Positions 33,111-43,538 of a stretch of 64,000 nucleotides of DNA are shown in pieces. How positions within the stretch are numbered: the first letter of the stretch is position 1; the number at the start of each line of letters is the position of its first letter. Location: the NCBI GenBank assembly GCA_031763025.1, contig JASSKH010000029.1:1798001-1862000 (forward strand), written 5' to 3'. The stretch comes from Macrocystis pyrifera (taxonomy: Eukaryota > Sar > Phaeophyceae > Laminariales > Laminariaceae). Made by a program: the position numbers and the translations under genes. The notes under the pieces are model-generated. The model was given only the letters and a program-made list of their open reading frames with translations. It was not told the DNA's origin and did not search any database.

Positions 33111-33544
33111 ATATTTCAAACCCAACGTCTTTCGGGGGTGGAGCCGACTCTCGAGAGTGAGGCACGGCCAGGCCGGGCTGGGTCGTCCGAGCCTTGCCCA
33201 GCCCGTGATATATTCGAATCACGGGCCGAAGCCTGACCCAGCCTGCGAGATTCCAATTTCACCGACCGTCGGCCAAGCTTCGTTCGCCAGATTCCATCTT
33301 GCAGGCCGTCTGCCCGGCCTGGCCTGTGACACCCTCAAGTCATTTTCGCGTTTGTCTTCCAACAGTGGCTTCTCCTCCTTGAAATGTCAAGGAGGAGAAC
33401 CTCCTCGGTAGCCCGCGCCCAGCGGTGTCTTTGGGTAGCCGCCCGTCATCTATAAGTGGCATACGAAGCAGAGCCTGTCATGCCCCTGTACCGACCTTCG
33501 TATACTGTTGGTGCGCGTGGGTTGCGTAGTGCCTTGATCAGGCG
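33111..33544. other. GC-rich spacer between palindrome clusters
   Basis: Contains several CCAGCCC/GGCTGGG and GGCCTGGCC-type short inverted motifs. No gene is supported. Confidence 0.35.
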
Positions 33545-33690
33545 CACGACAAATGTCACGAATCATGATTTTGTTTTTGTCAGGGAAAAGCTAAAAAAAA
33601 AATGGCGTCATGAATAGTGTTGTCGTGATTCTCACGACAAAACCATCACAATTCACAGAACAAATCTCACGAATGGTGATTTTTGTTTAT
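33545..33690. repeat. TCACGAATCRTGA palindromes, right cluster
   Basis: Counterpart of the cluster at 32985-33110 with GTCACGAATCATGA, GTCGTGATTCTCACGAC and CTCACGAATGGTGA. The two clusters together bracket 33111-33544 and could be ends of a foldback element. Confidence 0.5.
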
Positions 33691-33704
33691 TTGGCAGGAG
33701 TCAC

Positions 33705-33850
33705 CAAAACCGTTTTGCCTACCTGTCTACATCCAGCACCAGTGTCCGTGCCGATTCTTCAATCCTAGAGAGATAGCAGCAACAAGTTATGTGGTCACAA
33801 ACCTGCGCCATAGAGATACTACGTTGAAACGTAAGCTACATACTAGACAC
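33705..33850 (-). mobile_element. LINE 3'-end fragment
   Basis: Minus-strand fragment of the LINE 3' end (AAACCGTTTTGCC, CATCCAGCACCAGTGTCCGTGC, AGAGATACTACGTTG). It faces the 3' end of the LINE at 32955 head-on. Confidence 0.7.
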
Positions 33851-34399
33851 ACCGGGGTGGCAATCAAACACGATACGAATCACCTGTAACATTTGTAGAT
33901 TGCGATCGAAGACCCAGGTACGAAATCTCTACTCCCGGCCCGTCGATCCTCCCAACTGCTGCTGCTGCTGCTGCTCCTCCTGCTGCTGTACTGTTGCTGT
34001 TGCCACTGCTGTACCGATGCCTCTTCGTATGCTTGCCCTCAATATACGTGAAGCTGTGATCCTGCCGTGAACCACTCAAAATCAGATATTCCTCCACTGG
34101 AAAAACAACCCCCCAACACCACGATTTATGATTTTTCTCTCCGATTCGCCAAAACCCAGACTGTTTGGACATGCTTCTACTTTGGTCTACTCTTGACGAA
34201 AAATGCATGTTCATTAGTAGCCCGTGTCGCCCACGGGGGAGGTGGGTGGAACTGTGACGGATTCCCCTCGCCCAATCCCCCCTGTCCCCCTTCCCCCGTC
34301 TTCTGCTTCAGCTGTTGTACGCGGCTGACCTGCCAACCACTCTGACAGACAACCTGAACAGCCAAATTCCCATTCAGAAGCCGCGTTCTCCGCCCACTT
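33851..34399. other. No supported gene; possible 3' flank of the DIRS-like element
   Basis: Contains a CTG microsatellite at about 33958-33990 and C-rich sequence. Terminal repeats for the adjacent tyrosine-recombinase element were looked for but not recognised. Confidence 0.35.
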
Positions 34400-34420
34400 C
34401 CCCCCCCCCCCCCCCCCCCC
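34400..34420. repeat. Poly(C) run of 21
   Basis: Homopolymer tract immediately downstream (in minus-strand sense) of the tyrosine recombinase. The length is likely to be inexact in any assembly. Confidence 0.9.
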
Positions 34421-34424
34421 TACA

Positions 34425-35420
34425 CGCCCCATCTGGTCCCCTGCCCCGGCTGCCTGCTCGGCCTTCCCGTCCTACCCACTAGGACTCTGGAGACCCACAG
34501 GGGATCCTCCATGTTCGACCTCACGTATCCTATAAATACCTGCGACGCCCACCTTCCCTCAATCTGAATCACCCACGGCGGGGCTCCCATCTCCGCCAAC
34601 CTCGTCGCTCCTCCTATCCTCCCCGAGTGCAGCGCGAACTCCTCCGGTATCAGCTCCGCCACAGCCCCCCTCTCTTGCGATCGCCATTTCTCACCCACCA
34701 TCTCCAGCGCGCTCCTTGGACAGTACGCCGCCTTCCCTTTCGTCCAAACCTTTCACTCCCTGCCGCTCCCGCGGGCTATCAGCGGCGCGCTCTCTCCTCC
34801 AGCAATTATTGTCCGGTAGTACTCGAACAGCTCCACCAACAAATCCACAACATTCCCACCCAGCCCCCCATCCTTTTCCTCCTTCGTTCTCCCCATGACC
34901 GCCCCTTTCTTCCCCTGGTCCCCTTTTCCTCCTGTGATATGTACCTCCACGAAAAAGGCAATGTCCCCCCTCCTCAGGCAGTAGACCTGGTGCACCCCCC
35001 CCCCTTCCCTTGTAAATAATTCCGATGCCCTCCGCAACAGCTCGTACGACAATGCCAAGCCGATCCACGCTATCCTCCCCCCACCACACCCCACCCCCGT
35101 GTGCTCTCCTCCATCACCTTGATCATCTCCCATGTTAGCGGTCTCCTGACCCGCGTTTGGTTCCCCGCCTCAACGTGCGCTCTGTTGATCTCCCTTTGCA
35201 CCGCTTTGATTCTGAAGCGCTGCAGCGGCAGTGACAACCCCCCCCACTGCTCCTGGTTAACGTTCACCCCCACCAGTTTCCCCGCCACGGTCGACTCCTT
35301 GTTCTTCCTCTCCGCATAGCAGTAGGCCATGAATTCCGTCAGCTCTTCTACCATCTCACACTCGATAATCTCCTCCCCTAGCCAATTCCACCTCCCCCGC
35401 ATGATTTTCGAGCTCACCCA
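34425..35420 (-). pseudogene. Tyrosine recombinase of a DIRS-like retrotransposon
   Basis: Minus strand, in three consecutive frames separated by frameshifts. The 5' part (35070-35417) has an N-terminal helical core-binding region (EFMAYCYAERKN, then RFRIKAVQREINRAH). The middle (34753-35133) has ALSYELLRRASELF and a beta segment (VYCLRRGDIAFFVEVHI). The 3' part (34420-34701) has LHSGRIGGATRLAEMGAPP, IEGRW and YVRSNMED, which supply the H-x-x-R catalytic pair and the candidate nucleophilic Tyr of the tyrosine recombinase superfamily. It sits directly downstream of an RT and RNase H-like region on the same strand, which is diagnostic of DIRS/Ngaro/PAT-type elements that integrate by recombinase rather than by a DDE integrase. 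Frame breaks show it is inactive. Confidence 0.8.
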
Positions 35421-36290
35421 CCTCCTCCAACCTTGCGCATAAGCCTTCCTAGTCGATCTCGCAACTCGTCCGAGTGCGTAGCCGCTCGCAAAATCTCCGA
35501 AGACATCTCCATCCCCTCCACTCCGAGCCCCTGGGTCTGTTATAGGAAATTGGGGTGTTCTGCGGTCAGCCTGGTTTAAATTTCACTCTCCTTCCACCTC
35601 GTTATCCCGTCCGCCAGAACATTCTCCACGCCCCGCACGTGCTTTGGCTGGACGCCCCACCCTCCTGTCCTCTCCATCACCGCCATAATCCTCATCATCG
35701 CCCCCGACCTCCCCTCCCCCTTTTCACCCCCGCACTTAATTGCCCACTGCACCGCCGATGAACTATCCCCCCTTCCTTCGTTGGGGTTTCCGTTCTGATC
35801 ACTATCATCACGTAAGCCGTCATCACCATTCCCATCAACTCCAGAACGTTGATAGACAACCGATTCCCGTTCCCGCCCTTCCTGCTCCTAATCGTCCTCT
35901 TCCTCTCCTCCTCCGACAGGCTGTATCTCCAGTACACCCCCGTTTCCAGGCACAGCCCCCCAACGTCCTTGAACGACGCGTCCGAAAACCAATGTTCTTT
36001 TGTAAGACTACTTCACGAATCTGAAGAATGGCGCTGCCAACCTTTCTCCCTCCCCAGCCATGCCCTCCTCCAGGCCCCATGTCCACCACTCCACGTCTTC
36101 CGTGAACTTCTCCGTCAATCCCGACACCCTCATGGCTTCCGCCTTCTTCCTACTCCTCCCCCACGCCCCTCCCGCCTCCCTTGTTCTCTGCCCATTCAGA
36201 TGCAGCTTGCTCAACTGCAGAAGCCGCCGCACGAGATATCTCCCTGGCCTGATCACGTACGCCACGTGGTGCAGTTTTCCGGCCAAAACG
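35421..36290 (-). pseudogene. RT C-terminus and RNase H-like region of the DIRS-like element
   Basis: Minus strand. 36008-36286 encodes AGKLHHVAYVIRPGRYLVRR and then LLQLSKLHLNG, matching the connection segment after the RT thumb in DIRS-like elements. 35695-35937 encodes NRLSINVLELMGMVMTAYVM, the E-L strand/helix of the RNase H-like domain. The GDN-type catalytic strand expected about 30 residues later is degraded. Frames are broken at about 36290, 36000 and 35690. Confidence 0.65.
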
Positions 36291-37050
36291 AGAACCTCTC
36301 ATACCGTCGCCGTGCGCCTCTCCTCAGGCCACTCCTCCAGCAGCTCCTGCGACTCCCTGATCTTTCTGGGTGGTATTGATATCGTCATTGTATCTGTGCC
36401 CAAGTTGAACCCCAGCACTTCCTGCTGTGGCGCCCAGTCCGTGACCTTCTTGTGCGGGCTCCTCCCCCTCCCCCCTCTCCCCCATGGCCTTAAAATGAAT
36501 CGACGCTAGCGATTGCGCCAGCGCTATGCATCTCCCCCCGCCCGCCTCTCACTGCACCTCCACCGACATCGCGTCGTCCATGAATAAAACCACTCAAGCG
36601 GTGTCCTCTGCCCCCCGCCCCTCTAATGCCTTAACTGTGCGACTCTCTGGCGACGGTTCCACTCCCGCTCCCGTGTCAGCTGTGACCTGGACATGCGCTG
36701 TAGCCGCCACTCATGATGCCAGGATCGTCGCCGATTCCTGGGTCGTCAGTCGCTGCGCTTGTTGAATGGCACTGGCCAATACCACCCACCACCTGGGGCT
36801 GCCCCTCTACCCGAACTGCAACCGCAGGTCGACGGACAGGTAATCCCCCAGGACGTACCCGAAGTTCACGACCCCTGCGAAGTCTACCCCCGATTGACGA
36901 AAGGCACTCTTCACGTCCATTTTCTGCATCAGTATTCTCCTTCCCCTCCCGAATCTGTCCTTCAGCCCCAGGATCCTCCGCACGTTATGGAGCATCACGT
37001 CCGCCAAGCGCTGAAAGTCGCATCGTGGATGATAATTATCTTCCCTTTCT
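36291..37050 (-). pseudogene. Reverse transcriptase of the DIRS-like element
   Basis: Minus strand. 36807-37007 contains MQKMDVKSAFRQSGVD (motif A with catalytic Asp) and NFGYVLGDYLSVDLRLQFG. Near 36570-36585 a different frame gives LFMDDAMSVEV, the Y/F-x-D-D catalytic box. 36300-36420 reads LGTDTMTISIPPRKIRES and EEWPEERRTATV, then an in-frame TGA where the conserved reading would have a CGA-type codon, then EVLVLAGKLHH. All catalytic residues survive but at least three frameshifts or stops intervene. The finger region upstream of 37050 is not recognised. Confidence 0.75.
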
Positions 37051-37557
37051 CTTCCACCACTCCCACTGGGTTTACCTGCAGGCCTCGCACCATCCCGCCA
37101 ATCCCGCTTGAAGGTATCGCAGCAGTCTTATCAATAGTAAACACAGCACTGGAATGAAATATAAATTCAAAAACAACCGATATCTAACCACTGTACTGCT
37201 GTGACTGAGATTTGGCCCCTGCGTTGTGGTTTTGTCGGGCCCCGACTCACACCAGCCACCGGCTGTTTGCATCGCCCCTACCGTTTGCTCGGCGCATGGC
37301 ACGTTACCGTACCCTCACTGCTGGTACCAATTGTGCGTGCGAATCGGGCACCCGTACTATCTCGGGGGTGACTTGGCTTGTTATGACTGACATATGATAT
37401 GCTGGAACCGAGGTCATCGATGTACGATACCGAAGAAACAGCGGTCCACACGCGCGGGTACCAGGTACATTTGATATCCTGGTACCGCAGCAGCACTATT
37501 AATAGTGCCCACAGAAATTTTCCGAATGGCAATATAACACTCGGGTGTCCAATTTAT
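37051..37557. other. Upstream flank of the DIRS-like element; no gene
   Basis: No supported coding sequence. It contains one exact TACCAGGTA and, 10 bp later, a TATCCTGGTA relative. Confidence 0.35.
37459..37467. repeat. TACCAGGTA motif 8
   Basis: Exact 9-mer, context GGG-motif-CAT. A reversed near-copy (ATCCTGGTA) starts at 37475. Confidence 0.8.
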
Positions 37558-37750
37558 ATGCCGCAGCAGCGTCAGAGTTAGACATGCAGCACTGAAGCCT
37601 GCACGGAGCAGCAGCCCCCTCCGTGGCGGTCAGACAAGAAGGCGGAGTCGCCGCGCGTAGGCACTCGTGCATATACGCCGCGCAGCACTAGCTCGGATTG
37701 TTTATTCTCGGAGGTGACTTGCTTGATCACGATATTTTGCTGGTACTAAA
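37558..37750. repeat. ~190 bp dispersed repeat, copy 1
   Basis: Shares GCCGCAG(C/A)AGCGTC, GTTAGACATKCAGCA, GGGGCAGCAG-like sequence, GGTGACTTGCTT and ATYATGATA landmarks with 44898-45110 in direct orientation. Confidence 0.65.
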
Positions 37751-38650
37751 TGTTACGGTGGTAATTCAAGGATCCGAGGAGTTTCCAGAATTGGACACGG
37801 CATGTAGGCAAAAGGGGAAAATGCGAATTGAACCCGGAGACTGTGGGGATGTGAGCAGACGGTCACAACCCTTTTCCACCCCGTCAGCTTCTTATAGATC
37901 ATCCCGTTGCCGGCAGTTTTCCCCTACACCGGAGGAGATGGTTCAGGCGTATGTTCCGCAAGCTGGGTGGAACGACGGGAATGCAATGGCAGTCTTTGCA
38001 ACGAACTGAAAGAGCTTGAGTGTGTACGTGTGTGCCGGACGGCCTACGGCCCTGTTTGTTGTGACGAATTAATACATGGTGTTTTGGAGGTGGGTATATC
38101 TGAGCAGTTTATCGAGGAACATAAGCTATCGCGACCGGAGAGCCCGACGGGATTACGCCATCATGCGTGACACGCGCACCGTTCCACTCTATAACATGGT
38201 GGCCAATCCGGTAGCCTGCAAACGACGATGAGCGCCTAAAAGATAACCCTCTTTGCAGGCTTTCTAACATATGTTGCTCCTCCTGGTTGATGTTGCTCCT
38301 GCTGGTTAATGTTGCTCCAACGGGTCGGGGTTTCGCCCGAGGCGTGAGGGGGTTCTTGGGGTCATTCCTTCTCACTTTGATCACCATACTGCGTCGACTC
38401 GTACCGGGTATCTCTCGATACGCTACAGCTAAGTAGCGACGCCACTAGCCAAACATGACACTCACGAACGGGACATGGCAGAGCGAGCAATCGGCCACGA
38501 CGGCCTCCCGCATGCGGTGAGTTTGCTCCCCGTCCGCGTGTCGCTCGCCACCGTGGCTCCCGACTTTTCACAGAAGATATGATAGCACAGTGCCCACGGA
38601 GGGTGGCCACCGCAGAGACGATGACTAGCCCCGAATCCGTAGGCTGTGCT
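37751..38650. other. No firmly supported gene
   Basis: A Cys-rich 87-codon frame (37907-38170, with ASWVERRECNGSLCNEL and YGPVCCDEL) looks more protein-like than its neighbours but has no recognised domain or splice support. A small triplicate of TGTTGCTCC(T/A) lies at 38270-38320. Confidence 0.3.
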
Positions 38651-38654
38651 GTGA

Positions 38655-38787
38655 GAGGTGTAGCACGAGTGAACGAGGGCTGAGTCCACACCCCTCGGGA
38701 TAGGGCCGCGTGGTGGGAATCGTTCAGCAGAGTCCGTCCTCTGCCGAGCTTCGGTATGCACGAGTGTAGTTGTCTCACGCACACCTC
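38655..38787. repeat. ~120 bp duplicated segment, copy 1
   Basis: Shares GTGAACGAG, CAGCAGAGTCCGTCCTCTGC and GAGCTTCGGTATGCA(C/T)GAGTG with 39150-39278. Confidence 0.8.
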
Positions 38788-39149
38788 ACAAGCGTCCAAC
38801 GAGAATCTGGTCGATGGGTTTATCCTGCATCTCGTGTATCGCATCATATTTCTGCGCCGTGTTTCGACACCAAATCCTCTCTGATTGATTCAGACGGGGG
38901 CGAGGTTGCTCTTGGTTCCCTATGCCGAATCCTAGGCTAATACGCTCATAGACGCGGAGAGTAACCACAGCGTAAACAGCAGTAGTGAACCCTAGCTTTG
39001 AGCAAACATTTCGACGGTACGTGCAGCGGGGAGGTCCTGACTGAGTCCGTCGTTCAGAGGAACCTTGGGTAGGTCACGATCGGTTCGCACCATAGTCCCC
39101 AAGCGGAACCGCGGGCGGACACCGCGTGGGTCTTGCGGCTGCACGCCGT

Positions 39150-39278
39150 GGGAGGTTTAGTGTGGGTGAACGAGAGCTGACTCCGTCCCCCGCGCGGGGG
39201 GGTGACTTACGCCTCGTGTAGCAGAGTCCGTCCTCTGCTGAGCTTCGGTATGCATGAGTGTAGTAGCCCCACACACTC
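39150..39278. repeat. ~120 bp duplicated segment, copy 2
   Basis: Direct partner of 38655-38787, about 490 bp downstream, with a variable G-rich middle. Confidence 0.8.
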
Positions 39279-39767
39279 TTTTAATGTCTTCAACGCAGGT
39301 GTGCTTAGTGGATGGAGGTATCCTGCAGTCTGCCGCCGCACATAGTCTCTTTTTAGTGCGCAGCGCCCACCCCTCGTCACATGCGAGCTTTGCAAACTCA
39401 GGCGAGAGAGGGGGGGCTAGTCGCGACGCCCCGCTAGATGAAGTAATGTCCCCCATATATACCGGGTATAAAGCATAAGGAGAGAAGACAGCACCCGAGC
39501 AGTGAACCACACACGCTCATTAATAATACAGGCGCCGTACTAAATACTACAGCAATTTATACAACAAAGTACCTATTACGCTAACCAGCAACAACGAGAG
39601 ACAGTCTTCGCACACGAGGCATGAGAGCAGCCCCCTCCGTACGCCAGCGGGGGACAGAGGGGACAGGGCAGGGAGGTGAGAGGAGTCGGTGAAAGGCCGT
39701 ACCGCCGGTTTGCTCGCAAGAGGGCCCGCAGAGAAAAGCAGGGGGATGAGAAGAGACGAATATGATC

Positions 39768-40200
39768 CGCTGCCGACGGCACCACCTACCGCATGAACGT
39801 CGCTAACCCCGTCCACAAGCTGCATATTTCGTATCCATACTTGATGCCCACTCGTATACGGAAGCGTTTGTAATCGTACAGGAACCTGCAGTATGCAAGA
39901 TACCTTATTCCAGTAAGTAGATAGCGACCTGTGCTGCGAGTGCGGATCGCTGTCGCTCGCTCATTTTAGTAATTCGTATATAAGATACGCTGCTGACGGT
40001 ACCACCTACCGCATGAACGTCGCTAGACCCGTCCACAAACTGCATATTTGGTACTCATGCTTGACGCGCACTCGTATACGGAAGCGCTTGCAGTCCTACA
40101 GGAACCCGTAACATGCGAGGTTCCTTATCCCGGTACTTAGGTATCATACTGCTGCAAGGACGGGTCGATGTCGCTTGCTCGTTTTAGTGGTTCGATGTTT
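39768..40200. repeat. 220 bp direct tandem duplication
   Basis: Two units (39768-39987 and 39988-40200) sharing CACCTACCGCATGAACGTCG, CTCGTATACGGAAGCG, TACAGGAACC and GTCGCT(C/T)GCTC(A/G)TTTTAGT. About 15 percent divergent by eye. Confidence 0.9.
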
Positions 40201-40529
40201 GACGATCATGTAGATACACAGGCAGTCATGCTCGGGGTTCGTACGGGTACGCATCGACTGTACAGCAGTAGTATTAATAGGACTCGGCGTGTTTAACCAA
40301 CTTTCGTTGTCAAAACTCGCTAGGCGCATGTGCGGTCTAGATAGAAATTTACCGGCATGCTGCGCAATTTTCAACAACGTCCAGTGTTGCACGTTTCGCG
40401 AACATACACCGGCATGCTGCACGAAATTTCAAGAACTGGCTACGTAGTACTGCATTGGTAATAACGTACCGACTAACGAACATTCAACGATGTACTCACG
40501 TATGGATAACTTGTTAGCCATGTGGTCGA

Positions 40530-40730
40530 TCTAGTTCGAGACACGCGCTTGCACGCACTGGGGATTGTTCTACGCCTCCCACTCGGTTTTGTTTTTTTAC
40601 TGTGCGGGACCCTGAGATCTCTCTGGGTTTTATGCACACGAGGATACGTACAGCAGGAGCATGCGATACTTGCTGCTGTGCTGTTGTACTAAAGCAGTAT
40701 TAAAATAGTAGTCCTGCCATTTTGTTTTTT
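40530..40730. repeat. ~195 bp dispersed repeat, copy 1
   Basis: Matches 62845-63050 in direct orientation: GAGACACGCGCTTGCACGCA, GGGACCCTGAGATCTCT, GGGTTTTATGCACACGAGGA and CTTGCTGCTGTGCTG. It is followed by a TTGTTGTCGTTGCTCTCAC segment also found at 63945. Confidence 0.9.
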
Positions 40731-41120
40731 TAAGTTGTTGTCGTTGCTCTCACATTCAATTCATCGCCGTGGTCGCAGGACACGAGAATACCTCGGTAAA
40801 GTACTTGCAAATTAATACTCAAATATACCGCGGTATAGACCCACCACATGAATAAGAAACTGACAGAAACAACTTGAGGCTCACTTTTCTAGGGACGCCA
40901 AGAATTTGCATCGAGATGAGGCGCTCCGTGGAAAGTACTTCTCGAATAATAGTATTATACCCGGCACCTGGTTTGTGTTGTTGTTTGTTGCTGTACGTTC
41001 TGTTGTTTTGTTGTGTTTTGCTTCCTCTTGTGTTTCGCGTTATACTTTCATGCCCTCATGGTGTCAAAAAGGAGAGATATGCCAGTGCCTCGTGGAAAGT
41101 GAATAGTGTCGTCAACTAAG

Positions 41121-41470
41121 CCTCCACAAGGTCCGTGCCTGTCTTGCCTGTACCTGTTGTTGGGATAGGTCTGTGCCTTGTGGGGACATAGTTCTGGCCT
41201 TGAACCGAGCCTCCATAAGGTCCGCGCCTGTCCTACCTTTACCTGTTGTTAGGATGGGTCTGTGTCTTGTGGGGACATAGGTATGGGCTTGAACAAAACC
41301 TCCACAAGGTCTGTGCCTGTCCTACCTGTCCCTGTTTATTATTGTATAGGAGAGATAGGTCTGTGCCTCGTGGAAGTGGTGCTGTGCCTTTACCCGTCGT
41401 GGGAGACAGGAACGAACTTCCACGAGGTCTGCGCCTGTCCTACCTACACGGTCTGTTAGTATGCTCTCTA
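41121..41470. repeat. 89 bp tandem array
   Basis: Units start CCTCCACAAGGTC at 41121, 41210 and 41299, exactly 89 bp apart. A fourth, 118-bp-spaced diverged unit starts CTTCCACGAGGTC at 41417. Frames through it are repeat artefacts. Confidence 0.92.
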
Positions 41471-41519
41471 CAATTTTACTTCGTTTATCTTGTGGGTGCA
41501 CGCATAGTGTATGGGTTTG

Positions 41520-42260
41520 TCTCAGCCTGGGAGGACCGTTGTTGCTGTCTCCATTCGGCAGAGAGATAGCAACAAGGTCTCTGGAATACTGAAATGTTCG
41601 GCTGATATGCCCCGCCGCTTTCAGCATGCTGTGCGGGCAGCAAAAGATGAACACACTCTCGTATACCGCGTATATTAATGTTCTCACCAGCTACTAATTT
41701 GCCGACGTCCCGGCTTCCACTACTGTACGCGTTTCTTTATCCTATCTTGACATTCGCTTGCCATTTGCCTGTCTGCGTATCCACTGCTGTCGCCGTACGC
41801 CACTCGTCACTGTCGCGACGCGTGGCTCTGCGTCGCTGCGAACGCGGCACCTCTTGTTTCATGTTATGTGTTGGTTGTTTTCGTTTGTCTGCCTCTTTGA
41901 CTGTTCATTCCTCGTATAGAGAGTGGCTGTCTAGAGTGGTTGGGTCTGCGCCTATTGGGACCGTTGTTGCTGCCTCCCATGCTGAACAGAGACGGCAACC
42001 AGGCGCCTCTAGGTCTGTGCCTTAGCCACGGGGCTTTTACCTGTTTTGTTTTGCTTTGGTTGGTTTTGTTTCGTTTTCTTTTGTTTGTGTGCTCGTTTGT
42101 TTCCTTCTTGCACTTTTGTTTGCTTGAGGCGGGGTGAATGCCCAGAATGGTCGGGTCTGTACTCATTGGGACCGCTGTTGCCGTCGCCCATACTAAAAGG
42201 AGACGGCACCAGGCCCCTCTAGGTCTGAGCCTTGCCACGGGGCTTGTTGCCTCTTTGCCG
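41520..42260. repeat. Imperfect ~210 bp repeat units
   Basis: A block with GGGACCGTTGTTGCTGCC, CAGAGACGGCAACCAGG and CTCTAGGTCTGTGCCTT occurs at about 41925-42040 and 42140-42245, with a shorter relative at about 41525-41580. The 41750-41850 segment (GTCGCCGTACGCCACTCGTC, CGACGCGTGGCTCTGC) matches 63365-63480. Confidence 0.8.
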
Positions 42261-43400
42261 TTTAGTTATATGTCGTTCGTCCGTTTATTTGTTTGCTCCT
42301 CTGTTCTTGTTTGTTCTGTTCCCTTTTGTTGATTGTTTGGTCGTTTGTTTGCTTGCGTACTTGTTTGTTACAAACCCGCTTGCCCGTGCATCCGACCGCA
42401 CTGGCGGTGACCTGTACTGACGCCCGTACTCCATCGCATGTGTCCGGCAGTTTACTGCCGTCCCGTGTCCGCTGTGCGTGCGTGTCCATCGTGGTTATTG
42501 TTGTTCCTTATCACTATGTTCTTTTCTCTTCATTTTTTTTTGGCGGGTGAAGGACACATCAAGGAAAATATTTCCCTGATATGTGTCTTATAGCCTGGAC
42601 CTGACTTTTAGGCTCGCCAGTTCCTCGACCTGACTGTCTGGCTCTCCAGTTGTCTTTGTTCCTCCCCTTCGTGTCCTTTTTCGTTTCCACTCTTGTTGAC
42701 GGGGGGGAGGCGACGCGTTCGTCGGAAACCTGCAACGGCATGAAGTCACCGAGACCAACCAAGTGGCTCAGGTATCATCCCCATTTCCGCCAATACCCAG
42801 CATTGCCCGTTCGCAGCGTTATCGTGTCCGCTGCGCCTCCCCATTTGGAGCCACCTCTTGCAACCGTGTCAGCCACGTTTTGCAATGCAGTGTTGCCTCA
42901 CCCCCGCCGGAACAGCCCACTGCGCGGTAATCACACTGTTCCCCTGTAGCGCGCGATGTTTTTCAATAATATTTTCAACACGGTACCCGCATGATGTGCA
43001 AATCCTTCCAGATGTACCGACCCGTATTTAGTGTTTTGGTGTTATTGCAATATTCTCGCGCTCATGCGGGCTGAATGACTCCGGTTAAGGGATAGGCTTA
43101 CAGGGTCGAGAAATTAGTAGTTGGTCGAGACATCATCATGGTTGGTAGCCAGTCCACATATGTAGGTATTTTACAATCGATACCGCGTGTTCGTGTTCTC
43201 CCTTGCGTAAGTAGTGCACAATGGGGGGTGGCAAGTATGGCTAGATTAGCGAGTTCAAGAACATGTAGCCGGGACAGCCGAGCGGCAGTCATACTCTGAT
43301 AGCTACAGCAACAAGACTTTTCATGACATGAATCGCCTTACTCTTCTTCGACTCGATCGCCCAGTAACTTATCATCAGAGTCATGATCACGCCGCACGCC
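42261..43400. other. No supported gene
   Basis: TTTG/CTTG-rich sequence followed by mixed sequence. GGACACATC...GATATGTGTCTTAT at 42550-42590 resembles GGACACACTC...GTGTGTCTTAT at 63110-63150, another link between the two repeat zones. Confidence 0.35.
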
Positions 43401-43538
43401 ACCGAACCATGCTCGCAGAAACCACGCATGCTGAGACCACGCCCGCCCCCCGCGCCCTCGCTGCTTGGAGCCGTTGTGGACAGCATCCCTCAGACTCACG
43501 TCGGCACCGTCTGCCTTTAGACGTCTGGGGAAGGGGGC

